Source of the DNA: CATQGW01 sp965262235
GTDB taxonomy: Bacteria; Chloroflexota; Dehalococcoidia; Bin125
Assembly: GCA_965262235.1 (NCBI GenBank)
Contig: OZ253504.1
Coordinates: 310,001-374,000, forward strand
Direction: 5' to 3'
DNA: 64,000 bases
Position numbers and translations under genes: made by a program
The notes under the pieces: model-generated
The model's input: only the letters and a program-made list of their open reading frames with translations
The model's database searches: none
Told to the model about the DNA's origin: nothing
In this document: positions 1 to 8,844 of the stretch, one piece after another
Layout of the letters: each line of letters begins with the position of its first letter
Position numbering within the stretch: position 1 is the stretch's first letter

Positions 1-2069
1 GTGTTCTCGCGCAGCTGCTGATCGGTGTTGCGCTGGTGCTGCCGCGCCACGATCAGCGGCCAGTACTCCTGGAACGAGCCCGGGTCGACCAACTGCTCGA
101 TGTTCTCCCGCGGCATCCGGTACCCGCGCCCCCGGCGCTTCGCCATCGCCACCGGACGGTTCTCGTCCAACGTGTAGGAGTGGCGATCGATCAGCTCCTG
201 CAGATCCCCGCGGATGAAGTCCGGGTCGAACACCTCGGCGGCCGCCAGCGCCGCGACGCTGACCTGCGCCTCCTTGATGTAGACCAGCGGGAAGCCCTCG
301 CGCATCACGTCGCCCACCGCGCACGCGACGGACCGGATCAGGCCGTCACGATCCGCGTGGATCACGTGCTCCATCTTCATCGCCTCAAGCACCACCAGGT
401 CCTGCCCCGTCCGCACCTCGTCGCCCTCGGCGACCAGCACCGTGACGACGGTCCCCTGAATCGGCGCCGCCAGCCCGACCGAACCGTCGGGACCCGACAG
501 ATCCGGCGCCGCGGTTGTCGCGACCGCCGCTTGTGTTGACTTCACCTGCTGGTCATGCGCGAACAGCGCCAGCGGATCGCTCGTGTCCACCCGCGCTCCC
601 GCGAAGCCCGACGACGAGTCGACCGTCTCCGTCGCCAGGTAGCGCTGGCGGTGGTTCTCGCTTGCCCCGGCCAGCTCCGCGATATTCGCGTCGACCCAGC
701 GCGTGTGCACCGCGCCCGTGGTGAAGTCGCCGTGCGCCAGCACGTTCTGCAGGAACGGGATGTTCGTCTGCACGCCCTCGATCCGAAACTCACTCAGCGC
801 CCGCGTCGCGCGCGTCACCGCATCCTCGAAGCGCGGCGTCGGCGAGTGCGAAATTACCTTCGCCAGCAGCGAGTCAAACGCCACGCTGGTCTCATAACCC
901 ACGTAGCCGAAGCCGTCCGTCCGCACCCCGGGTCCCGACGGCGCCTCATAGGCCGTTAGCGTCCCGCCGCCCGGCCGCACGCTGCCGTCCGCGACCAGCG
1001 TCTCCATGTTCACCCGCGTCTGGATCGCGTAGCCCCGCGGCTGCGCCAGCGCGTGACCTGAGAGCCCAAGCTCCGCCAGCGACTCCCCGCTCGCGATCCG
1101 CAGCTGCGACTGCACGATGTCAACGCCCGTCACCTGCTCGGTCACCGTGTGCTCAACCTGCAGCCGCGCGTTGGCCTCGAGGAACGCGAAGCCCGGCGCG
1201 GCCGGCTCTTCCGATGCGTCAACCAGAAACTCGAACGTCCCCAGCGACGAATATCCGGCAGCCCGGCTGATGCTCAGCGCCGCCTCGATGATCTGATCCC
1301 GAAGCCCCGCCGCGAGGTTCGGCGCGGGCGCGATCTCGACGATCTTCTGGAAGCGCCGCTGCACGCTGCACTCACGCTCGCCCAGATGCGCGATGTCGCC
1401 CGCCAGATCCCCGATGATCTGCACCTCGATGTGCCGCGCGCGTGGAATCAGCTGCTCCACATAGAGCGCCCCGTTGCCAAACGACGACTCAGCCTCCGAG
1501 CGGCAACGCTCCCACGCCGGCCCCACCTCGTCCGCCCCAAACACGGCTCGCGTCCCGCGTCCGCCGCCGCCGGCGACCGCCTTGATCATCATCGCCCCGC
1601 CCTCACCGAGCGACGCCATGAACTCACGCGCCTCGTCCAGCGTCACCGCGCGCTCGGAGCCCGCCAGCACCGGCGCGCCCGCCTCGATCGCCACCGTGCG
1701 CGCCCGCACCTTGTTGCCGAACAGCTCAAGCAGCTCCGGCGTCGGTCCCACGAACGTGATCCCCGCGTCGCGGCAACGCCGCGCGAATTCCCCGCTCTCA
1801 GCCAGGAATCCGTAGCCCGGGTGGATCGCATCGCAGCCTCTTGTCCGCGCGGCGTCGATCAGCGCATCCATGTCCAGGTAGCCGGCCACGCCGCGGCCCG
1901 GCAGCGCCACGCTCTCGTCGGCGATCCGCACGTGCAGGCTGGCTGCGTCGTCCGCCGTCGCGACGGCCACCGTGCGGATGCCCAGGTCGGTCGCCGCTCG
2001 GGCGATCCGGATCGCGATCTCGCCGCGGTTCGCGATCAACAGACTCTGCACGCGCTCACTCGCTGGCAT
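1..2069 (-). CDS. Single-chain acyl-CoA carboxylase (biotin carboxylase-BCCP-carboxyltransferase), C-terminus cut by window edge
   Basis: Biotin-dependent carboxylase that would carboxylate an acyl-CoA. Seen: the N-terminus (LLIANRGEIAIRI) opens a biotin carboxylase domain of about 450-500 residues with a glycine-rich ATP loop (KAVAGGGGRGTR) and LEANARLQVEHTVTE. A biotinyl domain follows with EAMKMEH, biotinyl Lys near residue 564. Carboxyltransferase sequence then begins (RPVAMAKRRGRGYRMPREN) and runs off the left edge. The BC-BCCP-CT order on one chain matches the known single-chain long-chain acyl-CoA carboxylases, not the usual two-subunit enzymes. The ATG follows AGGAGGA at about 8 nt. 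It overlaps the end of the upstream CoA-transferase by 14 nt, so the two are probably translationally coupled. Substrate is not deducible, and the missing C-terminus cannot be judged. Confidence 0.9.
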   Translation of the reverse strand, partial: MPASERVQSLLIANRGEIAIRIARAATDLGIRTVAVATADDAASLHVRIADESVALPGRGVAGYLDMDALIDAARTRGCDAIHPGYGFLAESGEFARRCRDAGITFVGPTPELLELFGNKVRARTVAIEAGAPVLAGSERAVTLDEAREFMASLGEGGAMMIKAVAGGGGRGTRAVFGADEVGPAWERCRSEAESSFGNGALYVEQLIPRARHIEVQIIGDLAGDIAHLGERECSVQRRFQKIVEIAPAPNLAAGLRDQIIEAALSISRAAGYSSLGTFEFLVDASEEPAAPGFAFLEANARLQVEHTVTEQVTGVDIVQSQLRIASGESLAELGLSGHALAQPRGYAIQTRVNMETLVADGSVRPGGGTLTAYEAPSGPGVRTDGFGYVGYETSVAFDSLLAKVISHSPTPRFEDAVTRATRALSEFRIEGVQTNIPFLQNVLAHGDFTTGAVHTRWVDANIAELAGASENHRQRYLATETVDSSSGFAGARVDTSDPLALFAHDQQVKSTQAAVATTAAPDLSGPDGSVGLAAPIQGTVVTVLVAEGDEVRTGQDLVVLEAMKMEHVIHADRDGLIRSVACAVGDVMREGFPLVYIKEAQVSVAALAAAEVFDPDFIRGDLQELIDRHSYTLDENRPVAMAKRRGRGYRMPRENIEQLVDPGSFQEYWPLIVARQHQRNTDQQLREN

Positions 2070-4503
2070 CGATATTCCTCCTGCTGCTTCCGCTCAGTGG
2101 CGCGATCTCGTCGAGCGTCCCGCAGATGCGGGCCGCGACGAGCGCCGCGTATTGATCCGGGCCAATGCCGAGTTCATCGGCGAGAACCTGTTCGGTGTGC
2201 TGCCCCAGGCATGGCGAGGGCCGCAGCACGGTGTCGGCCGCGCCGCTCAGCCGCCAGGGAGCGCCGGCCAGCCAGCTCCGTCCCACCTCCGGGTGGTCAA
2301 CGTGCTGCACGAATCCCGAGCGCACGAAGTCCGCGTCAGGCGCTTCGTATAGGTCGCCATAGGTCGCCACCCGCGCGGCAATCAATCCCGCGCCGATCAG
2401 CAGCCGCTCAGCCTCGAGCGCGTCCCGCCCCCGGCTCCACGCCCCGATCAGCGCGTCGAGCTCGTCTTCGTTGGCCTTCCGCGCCTCCGCCGAGGCGAAT
2501 CGGGCGTCTCCCGCGAGCTCCGGTCGCCCGATCAGGCCCGCGAGCGTGCGCCAGTCCTCGTCGCGCTCCGCCGCGATCGCCAGCCAGCGCTCGTCGCGCG
2601 CGGGATAGATGTTGTGCGGCGCGTGCCGACGGTCGCGATTGCCCAGCGGGCGCGGCACGCAGCCGGTCGCGTCGAACTCCGCCACCGCGTCGCCCACCAC
2701 CACCGCCACCGATTCGATCATCGAGAGGTCGAGCCGCTGCGGCCCGCCCACCCGGTCGCGCCGGTGCAGCGCCGCGAGCAGCGCGCCGGCCATCGTGTAG
2801 CCCGAGACGGGGTCCGGGTAGAGCCCGCCGGAGTTCATCCCGTCGTCGCCCTCGTAGCCGTGGATCGAGGAGAAGCCCGACATTGGCTCGGTGGTCGCGC
2901 CGTTGGCCGGATACGACGAGTAGGGCCCAGTCACGCCGTAGCCCGAAATCGATGCCAGGATCGCGTCCGGCTTGACCGCGCTCACGCTCTCGATCGTGAT
3001 CCCCCATCGGTCCAGCACGCCAGGCCGGAAGTTCTCCACCACCATGTCGAACCGCGGCACGAGCCGCCAGAAGATCTCCAGCCCCTCGTCAGTGTTGAGA
3101 TTCAGCGTGACGCCCAGCTTGTTCAGGTTGACCGCGTTGAACAGCCCCTGCGTGTTCAGCGGATGCTGCGTGCGCTCCTCGCTGGCGATCGCGCGGGGCA
3201 CGGTCGGCCGCACCGTCCGCCAGATGCAGGGCCGCTGCAGCGCCTCGATCTGCACGACTTCAGCCCCCAGCAGACCCAGCAGCTGCGTCGCCAGCGTGCC
3301 CGACCAGGCCTGCGTGAACGCCAGCACCCGCACCCCGTCGAGTGGTCCCGCAGGACCGGTCCCGCGCGGCGACGCAGCCGAAACCGGCGTCGCAGCCAGC
3401 TCGGCGACGATCGAGTCGGTGTGCTCACCCGCTCGAGGCGCCGGCGTCCGCTGCGACCAGAGCGGCGGCTCGATCTGCCCCGGCGGCCCCGGCGCGCGCA
3501 GCGTCCGCCCACCAATCTGTGTCTCCACGAACAGGCCGCGGTCGTTTAGCTGCTCATTCTCGATCAGCTCATCGACCGATTGCAGGCAGCCGGCGATGCA
3601 GCGCAGCCTCGCCAGCGAGTGGAATAGCGGCCAGCGGTCGATCTCGACCAGCTCCCGCGCCGTGCCGGCCTGCACCGCCGACATGTCGTGCGCGTAGCGC
3701 CCGCCGTGCGGAATCAGCTCCGCGCGCGCGCCCTGGTCGGGCAGGTTGAGCAGCTCCATCGCCTGCGGCCAGTTGTGCCAGTCACCGAAACCGAAATTGA
3801 TCTTCCCGTCGCGGGCCTGGTACAGCGACCCCGGCTCGCCGCGCCGCTTCCCGCCGGCCGGACCCTGCGAGTACGGCCGCGCTTCATAGACCGCCGCCAA
3901 ACCCCACGGCTGACACGTCACCGCCAGCGCCTCCAGCTCCGAGACATCCACCCGCTCCGCCACCGGCGCGTCGGCCCGTCGCCACAGCGCCGCCGACGCC
4001 GCCACAAACCCCGCCAGCCCGCCGACGTAGCCCGCCTGTCGCGACGGCAGCTGCAGCGGCGGCTCTTCGGCGTACGCGTTGATGTGCGCCCACGCGGATC
4101 GCGCCGAGGCGGTCAGATTGTTCCCGCGCGCGCCAGCCAGCGCCCCCTCAAGCCCATGTGCCGTGATCGACAGATGGACCGCATCGGACCGCAGCGCCGT
4201 CAGATCGAGATCACCGAGCGGCTCGGAGGTAATCACGACATCCGCCCACCCGATCACCGCGGAGATCGCCGCCGCATCGCGGCGCAGCGAGCGCTTGTTC
4301 CAGTTCACGTAGGCGTGCAGCACCGACCGCTCGGGGCCCGCCTGGTCGTCCAGAAACGGCGGCTCAAAGCGCAGCGGATGCCCCTCCGGCGGCTCCACCA
4401 GCACGACATCCGCCCCGTAGTCGGCAAACAGCCGACCAGCAAAGGCGGCGGAGAGACGCGTGGACAGGTCGGCGACCCGTAGTCCGTCAAAAGCAGGCTG
4501 CAT
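2056..4503 (-). CDS. CaiB/BaiF family III CoA-transferase, two tandem domains
   Basis: Family III CoA-transferases move CoA between carboxylic acids. This 815-residue protein holds two copies of the fold, about twice the usual ~400 residues. The first opens with FDGLRVADLSTRLSAAFAGR and the second, near residue 390, with LDGVRVLAFTQAWSGT. In the second half YPDPVSGYTMAG keeps an aspartate where the family has its catalytic Asp. In the first half the matching stretch reads RQAGYVGGLAGF and lacks it, so the first half may be structural. The start chosen is the ATG preceded by GGTGAG; longer in-frame extensions enter repeat-like DNA. The 14-nt overlap with the downstream carboxylase suggests a two-step route: activation to a CoA ester, then carboxylation. 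Confidence 0.9.
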   Translation of the reverse strand: MQPAFDGLRVADLSTRLSAAFAGRLFADYGADVVLVEPPEGHPLRFEPPFLDDQAGPERSVLHAYVNWNKRSLRRDAAAISAVIGWADVVITSEPLGDLDLTALRSDAVHLSITAHGLEGALAGARGNNLTASARSAWAHINAYAEEPPLQLPSRQAGYVGGLAGFVAASAALWRRADAPVAERVDVSELEALAVTCQPWGLAAVYEARPYSQGPAGGKRRGEPGSLYQARDGKINFGFGDWHNWPQAMELLNLPDQGARAELIPHGGRYAHDMSAVQAGTARELVEIDRWPLFHSLARLRCIAGCLQSVDELIENEQLNDRGLFVETQIGGRTLRAPGPPGQIEPPLWSQRTPAPRAGEHTDSIVAELAATPVSAASPRGTGPAGPLDGVRVLAFTQAWSGTLATQLLGLLGAEVVQIEALQRPCIWRTVRPTVPRAIASEERTQHPLNTQGLFNAVNLNKLGVTLNLNTDEGLEIFWRLVPRFDMVVENFRPGVLDRWGITIESVSAVKPDAILASISGYGVTGPYSSYPANGATTEPMSGFSSIHGYEGDDGMNSGGLYPDPVSGYTMAGALLAALHRRDRVGGPQRLDLSMIESVAVVVGDAVAEFDATGCVPRPLGNRDRRHAPHNIYPARDERWLAIAAERDEDWRTLAGLIGRPELAGDARFASAEARKANEDELDALIGAWSRGRDALEAERLLIGAGLIAARVATYGDLYEAPDADFVRSGFVQHVDHPEVGRSWLAGAPWRLSGAADTVLRPSPCLGQHTEQVLADELGIGPDQYAALVAARICGTLDEIAPLSGSSRRNIDASE

Positions 4504-4961
4504 GAACAACTCACCAGCGCGTACAGGACCCGTCCCGCGCGTACGCAGTGTTCCACAGGCTAATGCACACCCCACCCCCTCCCCGCAAACACGGAATGGG
4601 CAGCCACAAGAACTGCCCCTACAGGAGCGGTCGAGGCCCGCACAAGGGACCTCACCACCGCACAAAATATCCGTGTAGGGGCAACCCTTGTGGTTGCCCT
4701 CCCCGTTCACCGTCACGAACGAGTCAATCGCAGCGCGCCCGCCGTTCCGCGCCACCTCGTGGAGGCACTAACGGCGGTCGGCCGCACGCAGCGACCGAGC
4801 AACGCCGACCAATCCTGACCAGCCCTGACCACCCCCACCAGATAGAAACACGCCCTGCGGACGGCGTTCGGCCAACCCGCCCCGAACACCGACCACCGCC
4901 CCAATCGCGCCCCGCCTTACGCTGCGCGAGCCAGCCAGAACCGACAGCGGGGAGTGCCATC
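4504..4961. other. Divergent intergenic region with GTAGGGGC palindrome pair
   Basis: This gap separates two divergently read genes and must carry both promoters. It holds two inverted arms of the GTAGGGGC(A/G)ACCCTTGTGGT repeat family, and nothing else I recognise. A plus-strand reading frame crosses it in phase with the GMC oxidoreductase, but its composition (Pro/Arg/His-rich) is not protein-like. Confidence 0.6.
4598..4700. repeat. GTAGGGGC-family palindromic repeat, two inverted arms
   Basis: The left arm (4598-4622, ending CTGCCCCTAC) and right arm (4674-4700, GTGTAGGGGCAACCCTTG) are inverted copies of a motif seen again at 34751-34776 and as a pair at 59778-59870. Each arm is itself a small hairpin (GGGCAACC/GGTTGCCC). 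Confidence 0.75.
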
Positions 4962-6482
4962 GTGACGTATGACGACATCGTGATCGGAGCCGGCTCGGCC
5001 GGCGCAGTGATCGCAGCCCGACTCTCCGAGGACCCCAACCGGCGCGTCCTGCTGATCGAGGCCGGGCCCGACTACCGCTCCGTCGCCGAGATGCCGCGCG
5101 ACCTGCTCAAGCCCTGGGTCTCCTGGCGCGACCACGACTGGGGCTTCCACGCCAACGCCCGCCCCGGCCGCGAAATCCGCCTGCACCGCGGCAAAGTGAT
5201 GGGCGGCTCCTCCGCCGTCAACGGCACCATCGCCCTGCGCGGCGTGCCCGACGACTTCGCCTCCTGGGTCGCGCTCGGCTGCGACGACTGGGACTTCGAA
5301 TCCGTCCTGCCCTGGTACCGCAAGCTCGAAGACGACCCCGAGGGCGGCGACTTCCACGGCACCAACGGTCCCGTCCCGATCGAGCGCCCACAGATCGATG
5401 CCTGGCAGCCGCTCCAGCGCGCCTTCTACGACGCCTGCCGCGAGTCCGGCTTCGACGACGTGCGCGACCACAACCTGCCCGAAGCCACCGGCGTCGGCGC
5501 CTGGCCGCGCAACCGGCGCGACGGCGATCGCGTCTCCACCAACATGGCCTACCTGCTCGACATCCGCGACCGCGAAAACCTCGAGATCCGCCACGACACG
5601 CTCGTCGACCGCATCAGCATCGAGGACGGCCGCGCCCGCAGCGTCCGCCTCGCCAACGGCGAGCAAGTCGAGAGCCGCCGTGTGATCCTCTCCGCCGGCG
5701 CAGCCGTCTCCCCCGCGATCCTGCTGCGCTCGGGGATCGGCCCGCGCGAAAAGCTCCGGCCCCACGGAATCGCGCAGACCGTCACGCTGCCCGGCGTCGG
5801 CGAGAACCTGATCGACCACTTCGGCACGGGCATCCAGGCCTTCCCCGTCGAGGGCGTTGAGCACGACCCCGACGTCGTCACCGAGGTCGGTGCCCGCTAC
5901 ACCTCGCCCGGCTCCGACCGGTTCAACGACATGCAGCTCTCCATCTCCACGATCTGGGACGGTGAGCAGGTACGCGGCCTGACCGACGCGCCGCGCCAAC
6001 ACCCCAGCTTCGGCATCGGCGCCGTGATCCAGCGCCCCAAAACCCGCGGCCGCGTCTCGCTGCGCAGCGCCGATCCCAACGATCAGCCCGAACTCGACAT
6101 GCAATACGCCTCCGACCCCGAGGACCTGCGCCGCCTGATGCTCGGCGCCCGGCTCTGTTGGGAGATCATCAACTCCGACGCCGTCGCCCCGTTCGTCGGG
6201 CGTATCCTCACCCCCTCCGCCGAAGTCATCGCCTCCGACCACCTGCTGGCCGACTACATCCGCCGCACCACCAGCACCACCTGGCACATCTGCGGCACCT
6301 GCCGCATGGGCCGCGCCGACGACCCGCTTGCCGTGGTCGATCAGCAGGGCAGTCTCTTCGGCGTCGACAATCTCACCGTCGCCGACGCCTCAATCATGCC
6401 CGACATCGTCTCCTGCAACACCAACCTCACCTCGATCATGATCGGCGAACGCATCGCCGATCACCTCTCCCGCGCCGGCTGA
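4962..6482 (+). CDS. GMC family FAD-dependent oxidoreductase (choline dehydrogenase-like)
   Basis: FAD alcohol oxidoreductase, 506 residues, normal for the family. Seen: an N-terminal dinucleotide fold (DDIVIGAGSAGAVIAARLSE, then LLIEAG), the GMC signature HRGKVMGGSSAVNGTIALRG, the second signature SAGAAVSPAILLRSGIGP, and C-terminal TWHICGTCRMG with the catalytic-type His followed by VADASIMPDIVSCNTNLTSIMIGE. The start is a GTG at 4962 preceded by GGGGAG about 8 nt upstream; upstream in-frame sequence looks non-coding. It is divergent from the CoA-transferase/carboxylase pair and could supply an acid or aldehyde to it, but that link is only positional. The substrate cannot be named. Confidence 0.92.
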   Translation: MTYDDIVIGAGSAGAVIAARLSEDPNRRVLLIEAGPDYRSVAEMPRDLLKPWVSWRDHDWGFHANARPGREIRLHRGKVMGGSSAVNGTIALRGVPDDFASWVALGCDDWDFESVLPWYRKLEDDPEGGDFHGTNGPVPIERPQIDAWQPLQRAFYDACRESGFDDVRDHNLPEATGVGAWPRNRRDGDRVSTNMAYLLDIRDRENLEIRHDTLVDRISIEDGRARSVRLANGEQVESRRVILSAGAAVSPAILLRSGIGPREKLRPHGIAQTVTLPGVGENLIDHFGTGIQAFPVEGVEHDPDVVTEVGARYTSPGSDRFNDMQLSISTIWDGEQVRGLTDAPRQHPSFGIGAVIQRPKTRGRVSLRSADPNDQPELDMQYASDPEDLRRLMLGARLCWEIINSDAVAPFVGRILTPSAEVIASDHLLADYIRRTTSTTWHICGTCRMGRADDPLAVVDQQGSLFGVDNLTVADASIMPDIVSCNTNLTSIMIGERIADHLSRAG

Positions 6483-6497
6483 GCGCCCAAGGAAGGC

Positions 6498-6575
6498 TCT
6501 GAATAACTCTCCCCCCGCAAAGCGGGGGGAGATGCCGAAGCCTGCCCCTGCTCAGGCAGGGGCAGAGGGGGGGGG
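6498..6575. repeat. REP/MITE-like hairpin element (family i)
   Basis: It begins with CTCTGAATAAC just after the GMC stop and contains the hairpin CCCCCCGCaaaGCGGGGGG. An extended second hairpin built on GCCTGCCCCTG/CAGGCAGGGGC follows. It fills the whole gap between two convergent genes and could act as a bidirectional terminator. Confidence 0.8.
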
Positions 6576-6581
6576 GCGCGG

Positions 6582-8318
6582 TCAATCGAACTGAGACTCG
6601 GCGCCCGGCTTCTGCGGCCGCACCAGCGCGATCGTCGCAGTCACGCCGGCCCCGTTCGTCCCCGCAGCGCCCGCGCCGTTCGTCGACACCGTCACCAGCT
6701 CAACTGGCGCGACTGCCTCGACTGACGCGACTGGTGCGACCGGCGCCACCGCTCCGCCCACACGCGGGTCTGACAGCGATGTGACTTGCACGGTGCGCTG
6801 CCGCCGCGGGACCAACACCCACCCCGCGACCCCTGAGATCACCGCGAAGATCACCCCGAATCGCATCGTCTGCGTGATCGCGTCGACGAACGACGACGTC
6901 AGCGCCGCGTGCGTCGCCTGCTGGATGCCTTGATCGAGCGTCGGCAGCAGCTGGAACGCCGCTCCGATCCCGCCCGCCATCGTGTCCACCGTCGCCGCGT
7001 CGATCGGCAGCCCCGCCAGGCCGTCGCGCGTCCCCGACGCGTAGACAGCCGCCGCGAAACTGCCCAGGATCGCGATCGCCAGCGTGCCGCCCAGCTGTCG
7101 CCCGGCGTTGTTAACCGCCGAGGCCTTGCCGGCCAGATCGACCGGCACCGCCGCCATCGCCGTATCGGTGGTGGCGGGCATGTGCATCGCGCCGCCCAGC
7201 CCCAGGAAGACCAGCACCGGCGCGATCATCCAGTAGGGCGTGTCGACACCGATGAAGCTGAGCATCAGCAGCGCGCCGCCGCCGTGCACCGCCGGCGCCC
7301 AGAACAGCATCAGCCGCGGCCCCACCCTGGGCAGGATCTTGGCCGCGATCGGAGCCCCGATCATCATCGCCAACGCCAGCGGCATCATCCGCAGGCCCGA
7401 CGTCGTCGCGCTCACCCCCTGCGCCAGCTGGAAGAACTGGGGCAGATAGAACATCACGCCCATCAGCGCGAACATGATGAAGAACATCCCCACCATCGAA
7501 CCCGTGAAGTCGCGCTGCCTGAAGAACGCCAAGGGCAGCAACGGCTGCTCGGTCCGCCGCTCGATGATCACGAACGAGGTCCAGGCCACCGCCGCGACGA
7601 TGAACGAGCCGATGATCATCGGGTCGCCCCAGCCGCGCTGGATCCCTTCGATGATCGCGAACACGATCGCGATCATCCCGATCGTGCCCGTCACCGCGCC
7701 CGGCACATCGAGCCGCGTGTGCATCAGCGAACGCGACTCGGGCAGCGCGACGCAGCCGATGATCGCAAGCACCGCGATCGGCGCCGGCACCCAGAACACG
7801 CCCTGCCAACCGATGTTGTCGATCAGAATCCCGCCCGCGAACGGCCCGAGCGCCATCCCGAAGCCCAACGCCGCCGCCCAGATGCCGAACGCCCGCGTCC
7901 GCTCCTCGCGCGGGAACACCGCCGTCAGAATCGACAGCGTCTGCGGCACCACCAGCGCTCCGCCCAGCCCCTGCAGGCCCCGCCCCACGATCAGCCAGTT
8001 CGCATCCTGCGAGAACGCCACCGCGATCGACGCGGCCGCGAACAGGACCATCCCGATCACCAGGATGCGTCGCCGTCCGAACCGGTCGCCCAGCGCCCCC
8101 GCCAGCAGCAACAAGCCGCCGAACGTCACGAAATACGCGTCGGCCACCCACAGCGACTGCGCCTCGGTGAGCTCGAACGCGCGCTTGATCGCCGGCAGCG
8201 CCGTGTTGATGATCGTCGCGTCGAGCTGCACCAGCATCTGCGCGCCGGCGAGCACGATCAGAATCACCCAGCGGCGGCGCGATCCGAGTTGCGGCGCCAC
8301 ACCCGCCGCGACGCTCAC
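6582..8318 (-). CDS. MFS drug:H+ antiporter, DHA2 (EmrB/QacA) type
   Basis: Inner-membrane efflux pump of 578 residues with about 14 hydrophobic segments, as in the DHA2 family. Seen: LDATIINTALPAIKRAF in TM1, the loop motif LAGALGDRFGRRRILVIG (MFS motif A), and the motif-C-like GFGMALGPFAGG. The last ~70 residues are a low-complexity Ala/Val/Thr cytoplasmic tail. Start is GTG, and GTGA overlaps the TGA of the OB-fold protein upstream, so the two are coupled. What it exports is unknown. Linkage to a thiolase-type accessory protein suggests an acyl-CoA-derived product, which is speculative. Confidence 0.9.
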   Translation of the reverse strand: MSVAAGVAPQLGSRRRWVILIVLAGAQMLVQLDATIINTALPAIKRAFELTEAQSLWVADAYFVTFGGLLLLAGALGDRFGRRRILVIGMVLFAAASIAVAFSQDANWLIVGRGLQGLGGALVVPQTLSILTAVFPREERTRAFGIWAAALGFGMALGPFAGGILIDNIGWQGVFWVPAPIAVLAIIGCVALPESRSLMHTRLDVPGAVTGTIGMIAIVFAIIEGIQRGWGDPMIIGSFIVAAVAWTSFVIIERRTEQPLLPLAFFRQRDFTGSMVGMFFIMFALMGVMFYLPQFFQLAQGVSATTSGLRMMPLALAMMIGAPIAAKILPRVGPRLMLFWAPAVHGGGALLMLSFIGVDTPYWMIAPVLVFLGLGGAMHMPATTDTAMAAVPVDLAGKASAVNNAGRQLGGTLAIAILGSFAAAVYASGTRDGLAGLPIDAATVDTMAGGIGAAFQLLPTLDQGIQQATHAALTSSFVDAITQTMRFGVIFAVISGVAGWVLVPRRQRTVQVTSLSDPRVGGAVAPVAPVASVEAVAPVELVTVSTNGAGAAGTNGAGVTATIALVRPQKPGAESQFD

Positions 8319-8773
8319 ACGAGACGCCAGCGCGGCTGCACCAGGTCGTCGGCCGTCCGCTCAAACACGACGCGCACCTGGTCGCCGATCGCCAGCGTCT
8401 CCACGTCCGCGTCCACGACGGCGCCCATCAGCTTGATCTCGGGCAGGTCCTCAAGCTCAACCAGCGCAACGACATACGGCCCAAACTCGCGCAGCGCCGG
8501 ATGCGCCGGATGCGCCACGCCCACCCACGACCAGACCGTCCCGCGCCCGCTGACCTCGCGCCAGCCCAGCTCGAAGCCGTGGCACGCGTGGCAATTCAGC
8601 TCCGGCGGATACTGCGTCTGCCCGCAGGCGCTGCACTCCTGCACGACCAGCCGGCCCTCGGCCGCCGCCGCCCAATAGCCGCGCGAGATCGGATCATCGG
8701 GATCCGGCTGCGACATCCCCTCGGGAAAGAAGGGCGTCTCAAGAAACTCAGGGTCGGGGGCTGGATTAGGCAT
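8315..8773 (-). CDS. Zn-ribbon/OB-fold acyl-CoA-binding protein (DUF35 type)
   Basis: These proteins pair with SCP-2-type thiolases or acyl-CoA dehydratases and bind the acyl-CoA. Seen: a 152-residue protein with a rubredoxin-like zinc ribbon, CSACGQTQYPP then CHACH (CxxC twice), followed by an OB-fold beta region (GRGTVWSWVGVAHPAHP, YVVALVELED, GDQVRVVFERT). The stop overlaps the GTG of the efflux pump. A thiolase of the matching type lies 1.6 kb away on the same strand and is the likely partner. Confidence 0.88.
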   Translation of the reverse strand: MPNPAPDPEFLETPFFPEGMSQPDPDDPISRGYWAAAAEGRLVVQECSACGQTQYPPELNCHACHGFELGWREVSGRGTVWSWVGVAHPAHPALREFGPYVVALVELEDLPEIKLMGAVVDADVETLAIGDQVRVVFERTADDLVQPRWRLV

Positions 8774-8844
8774 GCGTAAATCGCTTGAAAGGCTACCATC
8801 ACAGTGCGGATCGGCGCGGGTTGACGCGGATACGCTCGGCCACG

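Noticed and set aside
1149..2975. Long plus-strand reading frame (608 codons) opposite the carboxylase and CoA-transferase
   Set aside because: Arg/Pro/Ala-rich translation without motifs; it is an antisense shadow of two well-identified genes, common in GC-rich DNA.
4917..6287. 456-codon minus-strand frame opposite the GMC oxidoreductase
   Set aside because: Gly/Val/Asp-rich shadow; the plus strand has clear GMC motifs.
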